Below are positions 11,952-23,632 of a stretch of DNA of 64,000 bases, in pieces. The notes under the pieces are model-generated. The model had not been told where the DNA came from, searched no databases, and worked only from the letters and a program-made list of their open reading frames with translations. Source of the stretch: Misgurnus anguillicaudatus (Eukaryota; Chordata; Actinopteri; Cypriniformes; Cobitidae); contig NC_073358.2 of the NCBI RefSeq assembly GCF_027580225.2, forward strand, positions 31,584,501 through 31,648,500, given 5' to 3'. Each line of letters begins with the position of its first letter. Positions within the stretch are counted from its first letter, which is position 1. The position numbers and the translations under genes are program-made.

Positions 11952-12206
11952 AAAGAGATAACATGACAGCATTTTCTTATAACATCATTTGAATTTGTAA
12001 AAAAAGTAAGTCGTACAGTATACATTTGGGACGACATTAGGGTAAATAAGAGAATTTTGATTTTTTTATATTTATATTTTGGGTAAACTGCTACTTTTAA
12101 AAACACTCAGAAAATCTGTCCGTTTATGGAGTTAACTGTGTTGTTATTTAACATATGCTGGATTGTATGCTTGCTTAGGTGATGGTTTAGTTTAGGCCAT
12201 ATTTAA

Positions 12207-13484
12207 AGGGACACCATGAAACTTCTGGCCACTAGGGGGTGCTAGACACGTATTTTTCACTTCTAGCGCCCCTAGAGTCCACAAGCGCCGCAGCACTGTC
12301 GCAAAGGAAAGGAACTGGCCAACCTTAAAACTAAACTAAAAACTAAACATTTAAAATGCTAAACGATCAACATTTTGAGACAACAGGGAGAAACGCAGTC
12401 ATGTTACAACTTTCTGATGAGGAACTCGTCGTGGCAGAAGCCATTTCTCAATCTGAAGGTTGCAGCCTCCGGATGTCGTATTTCTAATACGTCATCAAGA
12501 CTGTCTTATTTCACAATATTAACAATTACAAAGTTGACTATTATACTTAGTTAATCGTAAATTGTTGCAGTATGCTTATGACTTGCGAATGTAATGCTCA
12601 GTTTACCTTAATAAACCAGGCTTGATGACGTGTGCAGCCTGCATATTTGACCTCCGGAGGCTGCAGCCTTCCAATTCAGAAACGACCAGACGTATTTCCT
12701 TGCCTTTTTCCAAACAAATATTGTTGCATCCTCTCTCTCTCCCTCTCCACCAGGATTTTCCGCAATGGCGCTCGTTATTCCTCTTTTTTGTGTGAAAATC
12801 GCTCCAACTCCAAGTAAACCGATGCGTTTAGGTCTGCCGCTTTGTAATACGTCACGCGAGTGACAGCGGAACGCAGCAAATGAGGAAGAGAGAAGAGAGA
12901 AACGCTCGGATCTGATTGGTGAATGAATAGGGTTTGGTTTTACACTGTGAGCAAGTTTGAGTGCTATAGCATCCTGGATTGTAATGTAAATATCATAGAC
13001 ACAGTAAAAAGAAAGGTAAATACGTGAACACAGCATCTGAATACAGGGAACTATATGCAATATAATCGCCGTAATTTATAAAGAACATCGCATTTATGTA
13101 TGAATCAACAGTTTATATAAAAAATTGCCTTAAAGGGGAATCGAACCCGGGTCGCCCGTGTCATAGGTCCGTGACACTAAAGACTGTGCCACACAATCAC
13201 ATAATAGAAACTGCTCTCTACACTCCTTAAGTAGCCTACAGCAAAATTCACGTTAAAAACAAATTGTGTGGAGGAAGTGACGTATGCCGTAAAGCAGTCG
13301 AATTTTGTAGTTTTTTTTGTGCTCTGGTTACTACCACAAACCCTAAGTTTTAAAATACGAGTAAAAGTGATACAGACCCCGTCAGGCTATGGTAGACATG
13401 TCATTCAACCTATTTAAAGTCGATGTACTATCACAAGGGTCTTGAAAATGTATTATGAAGGTTGAAAAATTACATGGTATCACT
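12207..13484. mobile_element. TTAA-flanked element (1.28 kb) with tRNA-like insert
   Basis: Left end TTAA|AGGGACACCATGAAA, right end TACATGGTATCACT|TTAA; the outer ~15 bp are inverted repeats. Inside are an inverted pair around 12452-12500 and 12622-12670 (gcagcctccgga motif) and a tRNA-like minus-strand segment near 13127-13200. Open frames in it have no recognisable domains. Confidence 0.65.
13127..13203 (-). repeat. tRNA-like fossil (SINE head or tRNA pseudogene)
   Basis: The minus strand carries an A-box-like tggcacagtctttag, a B box gggttcgattcccc, a 6-bp anticodon-like stem GTGTCA/TGACAC, and a T-run downstream. The acceptor and T stems do not pair fully, so a working tRNA is unlikely. 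Confidence 0.4.
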
Positions 13485-13489
13485 TTAAC

Positions 13490-14257
13490 ATAGGAAATGC
13501 AATTAATGAAACTTTAACAACACACCATCATGATTGCTTTTCTTTCTAACCCGATTACTGCATGTTAAGCATTTTTACAAATCCATATAATTTGTTATGC
13601 TGCCATGATTGATTCATTAAAAAGACAATGGTAGATGCTTAATGGACCCTGATGATACGCATGGCAGCATCATTTCGACCACCAGGAGGCAGCGGCAGGC
13701 AGACACTGGAGCGGGCTGTGATAAACTGAGCTGCTGGTGTAAATTAGCCGCTACTAAACACACCTGGAAAATGATCTGTTCTGGGTTGTTTCTCTTTAGC
13801 AGGCTCATTTTATAGCTGGAGAAAATTGGTATGTTTGCATGCCAAGAATACTCAATTACACACCGCACACAAAAGGCATATTAAGGCTTGCAAATATTAA
13901 ACTCATGTTTTTTAAATTTGAAATGCTCACGGCAAGAGAAACCAGTCTGGTATACATCGTATTAATCATGTGAATAGATCAAAGTTAAGGTTTAAGTTAA
14001 CATGCAATCAATATTGACCCTATTTACTTTTTAATGTAAACATATACTAAATGTATACTATTGAACTAACTTGCTCTTGCTCTTCCATCACAGATCCCTC
14101 TTTTTTGGTTTCGCCTCCTTCAACCACATGGCTCCATTTGGTATTTAACTGTTCACAATCCAATCAATTCCCAATGGATGAAATCAAATATCACACCACA
14201 TTTCTTCTCATTTAATACCTGTTTCACTTTAAATATGTCAGCATCAGATTACATGGC
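13490..14257. other. intergenic with candidate conserved block (about 13,540-13,780)
   Basis: Between two TTAA elements. 13,540-13,780 is repeat-free with tgattgattcattaaaaag and a CTCF-like ccaccaggaggcag at 13,679-13,692 (one position off the core). Nothing coding. Confidence 0.3.
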
Positions 14258-14261
14258 TTAA

Positions 14262-15065
14262 AGGGACACTTTTTTTGAAATTGTGCTCATTATTCAGCTA
14301 CCTTAGAGTTAAACATTTGATTTGTACCGTTTTGGAATCTATTTAGCTGATCTCCGGGTCTGGCGCTAGCACTTTTAGCATAGCTTAGCACAATCCATTG
14401 AATCTGATTGGACCATTAGCATTGCGCTAAAAAGTGGCCAGAGTTTTGATATTTTTCCTATTTAAAACTTGGCTCTTCTGTGGTTGCATCGTGTACTAGG
14501 ACCGACATAGAATTAAAAAGTTGCGATTTTCTATGCAGATATGGCTAGGAAATAGGCTATACTCTTATTCTGGCGTAATAATCAAGGACTTTGCTGATGT
14601 AACATGGCTGCAGCAGGCGTAGTGATGTTACGCCCTGCCCGAAAATAGTTTCCTGCTATTGAAAGTTACTAAAGGGACTATTTTCGCCTGTTGTGTAAGA
14701 TCATTCCGCCTCCTGCAGCCATGTTACAGCAGCAAAGTTCTTGATTATTACGCCAGAATGAGAGTATAGTTCCTAGCCATAACAGCCTAGAAAAGCGCAA
14801 TTTTTAATTTTCTGTCTGTGTTAGTACACGATGTAACTACAGAAGAATCAAGTTTTAAATAGGAAAAATATCGAAACTCTTTGGTTGTTTTTTGGCGCAA
14901 TGCTAATGGTCTAATCGGATTCGGTGGATTGTGCTGAGCTATGCTAAAAGTGGTAACGCCAGATACAGAGATCAGCTGAATGCATTCCAAAACAGTAAAA
15001 ATCAAATGTTTAACTCTAGGGGAGCTGGAAAATAAGCATATTTTCAAAAAAAGTGGAGTGTCCCT
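14262..15065. mobile_element. TTAA-flanked long-TIR foldback element (AGGGACACTCC family), complete copy
   Basis: Flanked by TTAA at 14258-14261 and 15066-15069. Ends AGGGACACT / AGTGTCCCT. The two arms (about 330 bp each) mirror one another, e.g. ttggaatctatttagctgat against atcagctgaatgcattcca. Related copies are at 37311 and 44956. Confidence 0.85.
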
Positions 15066-15069
15066 TTAA

Positions 15070-16049
15070 ATGCAACTTTGCAGCGATACATATTGTAAAA
15101 AACACACTGTGAACGTTTTATGCCTGATTAAATAGAAAGTGGCTTGATGTCAGCTCAGTTCAACTTATTCATCCTGATAGCCTAGATGTGTTACCCTAAA
15201 CAGCTTTCTCAAGGGTCCTTCTTGAATAATGCAAATGGCCGATCTCTGAAAGCTCTCATATAAAGCTGATTCATCTGTACTGTCTACAGACTGTCCAGCA
15301 ACCGAGACGAAGAGCCTCGTGGGTGAAAATAGAATAAGGGGATTCAGGCATTTGACTTCAATGACATCCTTTAAGATACTGCACCAAAGAAATGTCAGAA
15401 CAGATTTTATCTGTGTACTGATAAGAGAAGAGCGCCCCCTAGGTAGAGCTCGGCCACTTTTTACTGAAGGTCAGAAAGGGGTCAGGCTGGCAGGGCAAAG
15501 GAGATGTGGCAACAGAGGTCCAGCACTGGCCACCCACTGTGTAATATCCAGTTTCAGTGAAGGGATGGGAATGGAGGAGAGACAGACGGGAGAGAAAGAG
15601 ATCGAGTGTGAGGGGGAGAGTGGGCTCGAATGCCCCCTTTAGTGAGAGATCCTGAAGCATCCCTGTCCTGTATCCATTCACTGAACGCTCTGTTCTGTCT
15701 CAATCTCGCTCGCTCTTTTTTTTCTCTCTCTCTCCCACGCTGATTATTTCCTGGTCTGAAGCCCCTGTGGTTTCCAAATGATTTTAAAATGGATTTCATT
15801 TCCTGTAGGGGGGGAGGTGGTGATAGCAGTGGGACAAATCCAAATGGTAGTTGTGTGGGAGAAATTAGAAAGGGAGAAGATGGGTATGTGTAAGAGAGAG
15901 GGTGCTGCTTTTCCTGAATATGAAGTTTTGGGTTTTGCCCTCAGGCCCTAACACCACGCAGCATTCTGTTACATTGCTCATTTCCTCCTTGAGCACTCGA
16001 TCAGAGACCTTGGCACCATTCTTCTCTTTTCCTTCTAGTCCCTTTTTCT
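15070..16049. other. intergenic
   Basis: Single-copy-looking. The minus strand at 15,432-15,445 has a CTCF-like core, CTAGGGGGCGC, with poor 5' positions. Open frames in 15,319-15,800 overlap on both strands and carry no domain. Confidence 0.4.
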
Positions 16050-16150
16050 GTTAAATGCTGGGTTGGTTTTAACCCATTGGACAAAGCACATAAAAATTAC
16101 CCAATGCTGGGTTGTTGTTACCGAACATGGGTTGTAATTGGAAAAACTAA
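16050..16150. repeat. tgggtt/aaccca repeat
   Basis: gctgggttggttttaaccca and caatgctgggttgttgttac: remnant of the aaccca palindromic repeat seen better at 33709-33880. Confidence 0.5.
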
Positions 16151-16497
16151 AAATATTCCCATGCTGCTATTAACTTTTGTTACATCACTTTATATAATAA
16201 AGTTGCTCCTGATCCTGTAATTTGCTGGGCCATGCAGAGTTTAAAAAAGGCTGATATTTAGTATAATGAAAATAAATCTAAAAATGTTGTAAGCACAGAC
16301 CCGGTCATTGTACAAAACAGCAATCATCCCAAATCGGTTAGCAGTATATCATAGTACATGAGCAGTTTGGAAATGGGGCAAGGTTGTATGATTTTGGCTA
16401 CAGTGTAAAATCATCTGTGCAGTACAACAAAACACTTGCTTTAGTGATGTTGCTTTTTTAAATCCAGGCCAATATCTAAAGCCAATATCTAAAGCCA

Positions 16498-19400
16498 ATG
16501 AACCATGGTTTTGTGTCACCTCCATTAAACAAGATGGCGCCAGTGTGTTGGTCGGCTTGCCGTCAGTTTCTATATTTGTTTGTGTTTGTATTGCTATTTA
16601 CGTTAGATAAGCACTGTTCCGCTGCTACATGGTCTTATGACCGGAATACTTTGCTGGATCTCCGAAATGCATGGGTAACTCCTGCTTTTCGCGACGGATG
16701 TCACCCTCCGTTTATTTCTCCAAACGCTGAGTGCGTAATTCGGCCACCCTGCTGTGTTTCTAACCGGAGGAAGCGCCGCAGACGCCGAGGCAAACGTGGA
16801 GGCATCAGGGTGAAGATCAGGAGAGGAGCGAGTGTCTTTCATCCACAATTTATTCGCTGCCAGTTCTCTGAGTCTGAAGACATTCTAGGTCGGAAAGATC
16901 TCTACTTAGCTCGACGCTCGTGGGACTTGAGGTACGCCTGTCATGTACACATTATGCTGCATCGACCCCAAATGCCCGCTGGCCCGGCTCGACCTAGACT
17001 GCGTGTCCGTAGCGGTGGGGTAAACTCGCTGAACATCCGCGCTTTGGATTATTCCCGCTGCCCCCAGACTGCGGTTGTTACAAATGTAAAAGTTGCCTTG
17101 GTAAATAGTAGGTCTGTGTCAAACAAGTCTTTTATTCTGAATGACTTTTTTTCTCATCATAAACTGGATTTTCTATTTTTAACCGAGACTTGGATTAACG
17201 CTGGACCTGGTCAGTCATCTGTTTTTACTGAACTATGTCCATCTAATTGTTCATTTATTAGCACACCGAGGTGCATTGGAAGAGGTGGCGGTGTAGCTCT
17301 TGTTTTTAGGAACAATTTTAAACTTCGGACACTACCTGCACAGAGTTTTGTCACCTTTGAACTGCAATGTGTAATTGTTGAATCCATCACATCACCAGTG
17401 GTCTGTTTACTGATCTATAGGCCTCCTAAACCTGACAAAGATTTTATAACTGAATTTTCTGATCTTCTTTCCCATTTTGTGTCACTGTATGATCGTCTCC
17501 TTATACTTGGTGATTTTAATATTCATGTTTGTTGTCCAGAAAGATTTATGGTTAGTGAATTCTGTGGTGTGATAGATGCCTTTGGCTTTACACAACATAT
17601 AGATAAAGCTACTCATAAACTAGGGCATGCACTTGATTTAATTTTATCATATGGATTTAATGTTGATAACATTGTGATTGAGGAGGCAACTTTCTCTGAC
17701 CATAAACCTATTATATTTGACATTAACCTCCTCGGGCCCCTGCAAACTGTCAGAGTTCAGGATCACTATTCTCGTCATATAAATTCCTTTACAGCAACTA
17801 AGTTTTCTGATAGTTTTTTGAGTGGAAATGTTGCATCTATTATTGCAACAGCGGCATCATCATCCTCTACCCCGGATAAATTAGTTACCCTTTTTCATTC
17901 TTCTTGTTCTTCTATACTTGATACTGTGGCACCGTTTACATACACTCGCTCTAAATTGAAATCTCAATACTGGTTAGATGACGACACGCGCTCTCTTAGG
18001 CACGCTTGTCGAAAAGCTGAAAGGAAATGGAAAAAGGATCATCTCGAGGTTTCTTTTCAAATTTTTACATCTTCATTAATTTCTTTTCAGGCAGCAGCAA
18101 AAAAAGCCAGAGTCAAACATCTCTCTGATTTGATCAGCAAGCATTCAAACAGACCAAGAATCCTATTCACTACAATAAACTCTGTTATCAGTCCTTCAAA
18201 TCTATCGGTTGTTGATGCCTCTGCTGATACCTGTGAGAAATTTCTTAAGTTTTTTACTAATAAAATTGATAGCTACAGATCAGTGTTGATTCCCACATCA
18301 TCTGCTACTGTGCCTGGCTGTTCAGGGGTATTAGCTACTTTTAACCAATTTCAGCCCATCTGTCTTACTGAATTGAGGAACTTAGTGTCACATATGAAAC
18401 CCACCACTTCTTTTAATGATTCTATTCCCTCTTTTATTTTAAAGGATGCTTTTGAGGTAGTCGGTCCCTCCATTCTGGTTATTTTAAACTTATGTCTTGT
18501 ATCTGGCATTGTCCCAACAAGCTTTAAGCATGCAGTTGTCCAACCCCTGCTTAAAAAACATGATCTTAATGTTACATGTTTGAATAACTATCGTCCTATC
18601 TCTAAGCTTCCTTTTATTTCTAAAGTGTTGGAAAAAGTGGTTTTATCACAGTTTCTCCCTTTTTTAACCACTCACAAGATATTAGAACCTTTTCAGTCAG
18701 GCTTTAGATCACTACATAGTACTGAAACCGCCTTGCTTAAAGTAGTCAATGACCTTCTTCTTACATTAGATTCAGGTGATAATGCCATACTGATATTACT
18801 GGATCTAAGTGCCGCTTTCGACACTGTTGATCACAACATTCTCCTTACTCGTCTTGAACAGCAGGTGGGCATTAGGGAGACTGCATTACTTTGGTTCCGT
18901 TCTTATCTTAATGATAGGACTTTTTCAGTATCTATGGGCAAGTTCACCTCATCCTCTGCCTCTGTTTTATATGGGGTTCCTCAGGGGTCCATTTTGGGTC
19001 CTATGCTTTTTAGTCTGTACATGCTACCATTGGGTGATATTATACGGAAGCATAACATCTCTTTCCATCTTTATGCGGATGATTCACAATTGTATCTGCC
19101 GTTAAAATCTAAAGACTCCTTACAATCTCTTCTGGCCTGTCTCGAAGACATCAAAATTTGGATGGCTGATAACTTTCTCCAATTAAATGATGACAAGACA
19201 GAGGTGATTGTTTTTGGTTCTCCTACGGCTAGATGCAATGTGGTTCAAAATTTGGGTAATTTCACTTCATTTATAAAACCTTATGCAAGAAACTTGGGTG
19301 TTATTTTTGACTCAGAACTCTGTTTCAACAAGCAGATTAGTTCTGTTGTTAAAAATAGCTTCTATCAGCTTAGGATGATTTCTCGCATTAAGTCATTTTT

Positions 19401-19905
19401 ATCTTTTAATGATCTTGAGATAGTTATCCATGCCTTTATAACATCACGGCTGGATTACTGCAATTCGCTCTATTTTGGGCTCTCTCAATCATCAATTAGA
19501 CGTTTGCAGTTAGTACAGAACGCAGCAGCGCGTCTTTTAACTGGCACTAGGAGGCGCGAGCACATAACCCCCATTTTGGCTTCCTTACATTGGCTCCCTG
19601 TACCTTTTAGAATTCAGTTTAAAATTTTACTGTTTGTTTTTAAGGCACTTAATGGGCTTGCCCCCACCTATATTATTGATCTTTTACAGCCATATTCAGT
19701 TCGAAGGTCACTAAGATCCTCAAATAAAGGGCTCCTGCTTGTGCCACGTTCACGGCTTAAGCAGAGAGGTGATAGAGCTTTTGCAGTTGCTGCTCCACGT
19801 TTGTGGAATCAGCTCCCCCAGGATATCAGATCTGCCCCCTCCATTGATGTATTCAAATCTAGGTTAAAAACTCATCTCTATTCTCTAGCCTTTCTTGTTC
19901 CTTAA
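16498..19905 (+). CDS. L2-clade LINE ORF: endonuclease + reverse transcriptase, uninterrupted
   Basis: 1,135 codons without a stop. Residues 1-100: hydrophobic stretch (24-34) and an Arg/Lys-rich block (90-100). Residues ~195-410: apurinic-type endonuclease with N203, E230 (TETW), RPP at 308-310, GDFN 338-341 and SDHKP 400-404. Residues ~680-950: reverse transcriptase with NYRPIS 697-702, [12 protein letters not shown] (D769), [11 protein letters not shown] 825-835 and YADD 859-862. The C-terminal region has HWLPV and [17 protein letters not shown], typical of L2/CR1-group elements. It nicks target DNA and primes reverse transcription of its own RNA. All catalytic residues I can name are present, so the copy is young and possibly competent. 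No separate ORF1 is visible upstream; the copy may be 5' truncated or the clade may lack one. The first ATG (16498) is used because frame and length fit; an ATG at residue 13 is an alternative. Confidence 0.93.
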   Translation: MNHGFVSPPLNKMAPVCWSACRQFLYLFVFVLLFTLDKHCSAATWSYDRNTLLDLRNAWVTPAFRDGCHPPFISPNAECVIRPPCCVSNRRKRRRRRGKRGGIRVKIRRGASVFHPQFIRCQFSESEDILGRKDLYLARRSWDLRYACHVHIMLHRPQMPAGPARPRLRVRSGGVNSLNIRALDYSRCPQTAVVTNVKVALVNSRSVSNKSFILNDFFSHHKLDFLFLTETWINAGPGQSSVFTELCPSNCSFISTPRCIGRGGGVALVFRNNFKLRTLPAQSFVTFELQCVIVESITSPVVCLLIYRPPKPDKDFITEFSDLLSHFVSLYDRLLILGDFNIHVCCPERFMVSEFCGVIDAFGFTQHIDKATHKLGHALDLILSYGFNVDNIVIEEATFSDHKPIIFDINLLGPLQTVRVQDHYSRHINSFTATKFSDSFLSGNVASIIATAASSSSTPDKLVTLFHSSCSSILDTVAPFTYTRSKLKSQYWLDDDTRSLRHACRKAERKWKKDHLEVSFQIFTSSLISFQAAAKKARVKHLSDLISKHSNRPRILFTTINSVISPSNLSVVDASADTCEKFLKFFTNKIDSYRSVLIPTSSATVPGCSGVLATFNQFQPICLTELRNLVSHMKPTTSFNDSIPSFILKDAFEVVGPSILVILNLCLVSGIVPTSFKHAVVQPLLKKHDLNVTCLNNYRPISKLPFISKVLEKVVLSQFLPFLTTHKILEPFQSGFRSLHSTETALLKVVNDLLLTLDSGDNAILILLDLSAAFDTVDHNILLTRLEQQVGIRETALLWFRSYLNDRTFSVSMGKFTSSSASVLYGVPQGSILGPMLFSLYMLPLGDIIRKHNISFHLYADDSQLYLPLKSKDSLQSLLACLEDIKIWMADNFLQLNDDKTEVIVFGSPTARCNVVQNLGNFTSFIKPYARNLGVIFDSELCFNKQISSVVKNSFYQLRMISRIKSFLSFNDLEIVIHAFITSRLDYCNSLYFGLSQSSIRRLQLVQNAAARLLTGTRRREHITPILASLHWLPVPFRIQFKILLFVFKALNGLAPTYIIDLLQPYSVRRSLRSSNKGLLLVPRSRLKQRGDRAFAVAAPRLWNQLPQDIRSAPSIDVFKSRLKTHLYSLAFLVP

Positions 19906-20083
19906 ATTATGATTTTTATTGGTTTTATCTGTGTTGTGTGCTTTGACATGGAAGACTTTAAATTTATTATGTTTTATATAATCATGTTTATTAGCTATGT
20001 GTTTTATTTTATTGTTTTAGTTACTCATTGTACAGCACTTTGGTCAGTTTTGCGCTGTGTGTAAATGTGCTTTATAAATTAAA

Positions 20084-20106
20084 CTTACTTACTTACTTAC
20101 TTACTA
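20084..20106 (+). repeat. (CTTA)n microsatellite at LINE 3' end
   Basis: About 5.5 perfect CTTA units directly after the tail of the L2 element; part of the element rather than an independent microsatellite. Confidence 0.9.
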
Positions 20107-20109
20107 ATA

Positions 20110-21871
20110 TTTTATTCAACAAGATGTCATTCCAAAAGCAATGCACATTACGCTTTGTTCAAATCACCAATGCATCTTTCATTCCCTTCTTCTCCCATAA
20201 GTCCCAGCGAATCAGCATGACACAAGCGCCTTCCCGTGAGGCAGAGGTCGGAAGACAGAAAGAGCGGAGGAAGAGAGAGAGAGAGAGAGACGGGCCTCGA
20301 TAAGAGCCGCTATCAGAACGCACCCAAACACAGCGTCCGGCTGTTCTCTCTTGTGCACACAGAGGAAAACAGATACCCTTAGCAGGTTTGGGCACTTTTC
20401 CATGCTGTCTTTTCCCTCTTTTGTCACCCATTTCAATAGGTAGGACTCAGAAAGGATGTCTGTTAGGATGTTCGTGACAAAGAGTAAATACGGCAATTGT
20501 CTTTTGCACAAGAGGCTTTATCGTGTGTGAACCTCTGCAGAGCAAACGAAAGATCTCCGTCCTCTTATGAAAACTGAAAAATAGGGAAATGTTGAAAGGA
20601 AATAAAGCTGGTGTTTCTCACGCCAAGTTATGATTGCAATACGATAGCAATGCAATGCGAGTTGATATCGAAAAGTGTCTGCCAAATGCCTAAGTGTAAA
20701 GATATGAGCACACCCCTTTCACTTTCATTTATTTTCACCTTTAAAGTCTTCAGATTCAACTAGAGTCTTGTAATGAGCAGAAGCTCTCTCCTAACCTGAG
20801 CCACCTACTACCTGTGTCTAACAGCTAATTACCATCGGATTGTCAAAGCTTATGCAGATGAAGCTCACTCAACCCCCCAGGAATAGCACCTCTCACAAAC
20901 TAGTGTGAAACAAGTCAATGTCAGCGTGTTATGGTAGGAAAGAAAAATCACAAATGAGATCTATTTAATATCTCAATTGTTTTCCAAAACAGCAATGAGT
21001 TTAAATTGAGCGCAAATTGAGACGTTTGCTGAAATCTCCTGCCTGCTTCAGAGACTTTTGTCATAGCACTGTGCTGAAATTTCCCAAACTAAATAAGCGC
21101 ACTCCTTAAATAGTAATAATTGGCTGTTTGCTGAACAACACAAAGCGGAAAACGAGTCTCATTGCTTTCACTTCTCGAGAAAATGTTAACAACAGTATGA
21201 ACTGATCACAATATCTATAAACTTTTAAGGTATTCAGCTAACCTATAGCTAGTTGTTTGTTGCATTTATTTTATTAGAGTCCAAATGTCAGTGAGAAGTT
21301 TAAAATATCAATCTGTATAACTTGAGTTAAACATCTCTATAGGCTATTGACTAAAGCACATACAAAAGACCGTTAATTAAGCGGACGTGGACGTGCTGAA
21401 ACAGATGAGTCGCAGTTGATTTTTAATGTTTATAATGTTTCTCGCAGATACTGTTGATGAAAAACTTTCATATCTAAATGTCCAGGTAAGAGTCAAGTGT
21501 TCAGTCAGTTAATAATAAAGCCACCGGCGTTTTGGGCCGCAGCTCCCTTATTCATGGAGCGGACGCTGTACACAAAGAAAAAAGCCTATAAAGGTTTTTA
21601 TTTTAAGTGGTTTTAATGCTGGTTAGCAATCAGTTATATTATGGCGCTTTATATTTGTGTTGATCAGTTAAATTAAAGTAATTGAATTTACGCTACAGTT
21701 ATTCTGTCATCTTAGTTTCACTTTTGCATAGTATTACATTTTGAATAGAAATGTACGAAAAACAAGTTACTCTCTTAACTCTTTCTGTTTTGCCTTTATT
21801 GTACATATGATGTGAAAAACAAGAAGGGCATAGCTATATGAATTTAACGTGAAAAGCCCGGTTGTGCGTTA
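20110..21871. other. intergenic
   Basis: No gene recognised. Includes a GA tract at 20,270-20,290 and a SINE tail remnant. 20,200-20,550 is GC-richer and repeat-free. Confidence 0.4.
20660..20697 (+). repeat. SINE tail remnant
   Basis: Only gaaaagtgtctgccaaatgcctaagtg remains, matching the SINE/LINE 3' tail. Confidence 0.45.
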
Positions 21872-21879
21872 CTTGTCAT

Positions 21880-22472
21880 CAATGTTGGGTGTAACTAGTT
21901 ACTTTTATTTTTCTTGTAATCTAATTACAGTTACTTCTGATGTAACTAAATACTGTGTATGGACTGTAAAACAATTATGCATACTATAATACAATAGTGG
22001 ATTTAACATGGTTTTAGTTTACAATTGTCACAACTAACTGGTCAATTATTAGCATTATTAATAATTAGATGTTGGCTGTTTATAAAAACTTAATAACACA
22101 TATTAATGCCTGATTCTGCAAAACCTTATTCTGCATCCTTAACCCTCCCCATTTCTACCAATACTTAAAATGAACAACTTCTTTGGTATTAATATGCAGT
22201 AGTTGGAGTATATTGAGGGAAAAGTAGTTCATAGTTAGTTTATAGAGAGAATTAAGTGGGACCAGAATAATTGATGTACTTATATATTATTTCTTCGAGC
22301 CATTTCAAGCCTATCCTTGTATAATGTACTAAATAGGATTTCAAAGTAATTAGTAATAAGTAATTAAATACTTTTTGGAGAGAGTATTTGTAAAGTAATC
22401 TAATTACATGATTAAAGATGTAATTAGTAACTAGTAATTAATTACTTTTTTTAAATAACTTACCCAACACTG
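21880..22472. mobile_element. hAT-type non-autonomous element with 8-bp target duplication
   Basis: CAATGTTGGGTGTAACTAG ... AACTTACCCAACACTG with identical CTTGTCAT at 21872-21879 and 22473-22480. The termini are rich in gtaactagttac / taattaattac. 593 bp, no transposase. Confidence 0.85.
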
Positions 22473-22492
22473 CTTGTCATCCATGCGGTTAA

Positions 22493-22936
22493 AGGTGACA
22501 TAGAATAATTGAACGGGGTATTTATCCTTGTTCTGTGATGTGACATGTAGACAAAAAAAAATTTGTTTGGGTCTGTAATGCCTTAGAAGCTTCCTAAAAA
22601 CCTCTCTCAGATAGCTCTATTAGGGTGGGGGATTTTGCACCTATTTGGCTCCCCTACTGGCTTAAATTGCAATCTCATTACTGATTGGCTGACTTTGTTG
22701 CCACTCAAAAAATGTAGCCAATTATTTTAAAGTGGAGCGGCAGTTAGATGCATGTGATGTCATAAGCATCAGTTTTTCAGATTGGGCTGTTTTCTGGCTG
22801 CCATTTCTAAAAGAGGAATTTCTATGAGACTGAGATGTTTAGCATGTCTAGAACTTTTTGTATGTTCGTGAATGCGGGTAGACTACCATTATTCAACAAA
22901 GACAAGGTAAAAATGTTTTTTCATTCTCTGTTCCCT
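22493..22936. mobile_element. TTAA-flanked MITE (AGGTGACATAGAAT family)
   Basis: TTAA at 22489-22492 and 22937-22940; ends AGGTGACATAGAATAATTG and TTTTCATTCTCTGTTCCCT, imperfect inverted repeats. A common cyprinid repeat by its ends. It lies 21 bp from the hAT-type element 21880-22472. Confidence 0.8.
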
Positions 22937-22959
22937 TTAAGTTTCTCAGTGCTGCTACT

Positions 22960-23062
22960 CATTGGTTACATAACACTTCCTATTCGACTATGAGGTTCAT
23001 AGTCGAATCAGACCTCTCTGAATCGAATCCTCGAATCCTCGACTATAAGAAGTCAGCCCTAG
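22960..23062. repeat. hAT-like end (agtcgaat-rich)
   Basis: Repeated tcgaat/atagtcgaa words finishing actataagaagtcagccctag, like the terminus of a hAT-derived repeat. The other end is not recognised. Confidence 0.4.
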
Positions 23063-23094
23063 TTAATTGTTAATAATTTGGGACAAATATGATG

Positions 23095-23390
23095 TTATTT
23101 AATGTTTAACTATGTGAGTGGCGCTCTGTGGCGGGACAGGGATTTGAGCAACTTCCGGAGTCAAAGCTGGGCGCCGCGGACAGGCGTCACCTGTCGGCGC
23201 CGGTATGCATATACTCACAGAACACAATGTGTTCGATTATTTTAGAATGGCGTGGCGCTGAGATGCACATCCGGTGTGCGACCCCCTTGAGGCTCATGCC
23301 AGTAGCTCACATTAGTAAACATGTAGTTGGGGCGTACTTCTCGACTGTTAAATCACAGTCAGTTTTATGTTGAGATTGGCCTGTTTGCCT
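23095..23390. repeat. CpG-rich dispersed repeat
   Basis: gtggcgctctgtggcggga ... ggcgccggtatgcatatactc ... gagatgcacatccggtgtgc resembles a GC-rich cyprinid repeat. Its open frame lacks any domain. Limits uncertain. Confidence 0.4.
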
Positions 23391-23632
23391 GCGGTCTTTT
23401 GCTTGCACAAGGTTCACATAAAAATGAGGAAACAAATGCGTTTGAGGCTCAAGATATGTTATTACCATGTACAGAGCTCTTATTATTCATCTATGCCTAG
23501 GTAAATACAGTTTTTTATTCTATGGCACGGTTGGCACCTTTAAATTACACTAAAACAAGGGCAACGTAATAAAGGGTAACCAGCATTTTATATTCTCTAA
23601 ATCTTTATTTTCATTCTTTGTGGTTTGTCTTA

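Larger units (their letters stand above)
16469..20107 (+). mobile_element. L2-type LINE, near-complete, with (CTTA)n tail
   Basis: Contains the 1,135-codon ORF and a ~200-bp 3' UTR. The UTR has the tract gtacagcactttggtc followed by gtgctttataaat, a recognisable L2 tail, and ends in about 5.5 units of CTTA (20084-20106). Short tandem repeats at the 3' end are usual for L2/CR1 elements, and no clear target-site duplication is expected or seen. The 5' limit is uncertain. It is set at the first copy of a 13-bp direct repeat, ccaatatctaaag (16469-16481 and 16482-16494), which abuts the ORF start. Confidence 0.85.

Noticed and set aside
12608..13060. 150-codon minus-strand open frame
   Set aside because: It lies inside a TTAA transposable element, has no domain, and crosses the element's internal inverted repeat; chance frame.
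15432..15445. CTCF site
   Set aside because: Only the 3' half of the motif matches; the first three positions fail. Kept as a note, not a call.
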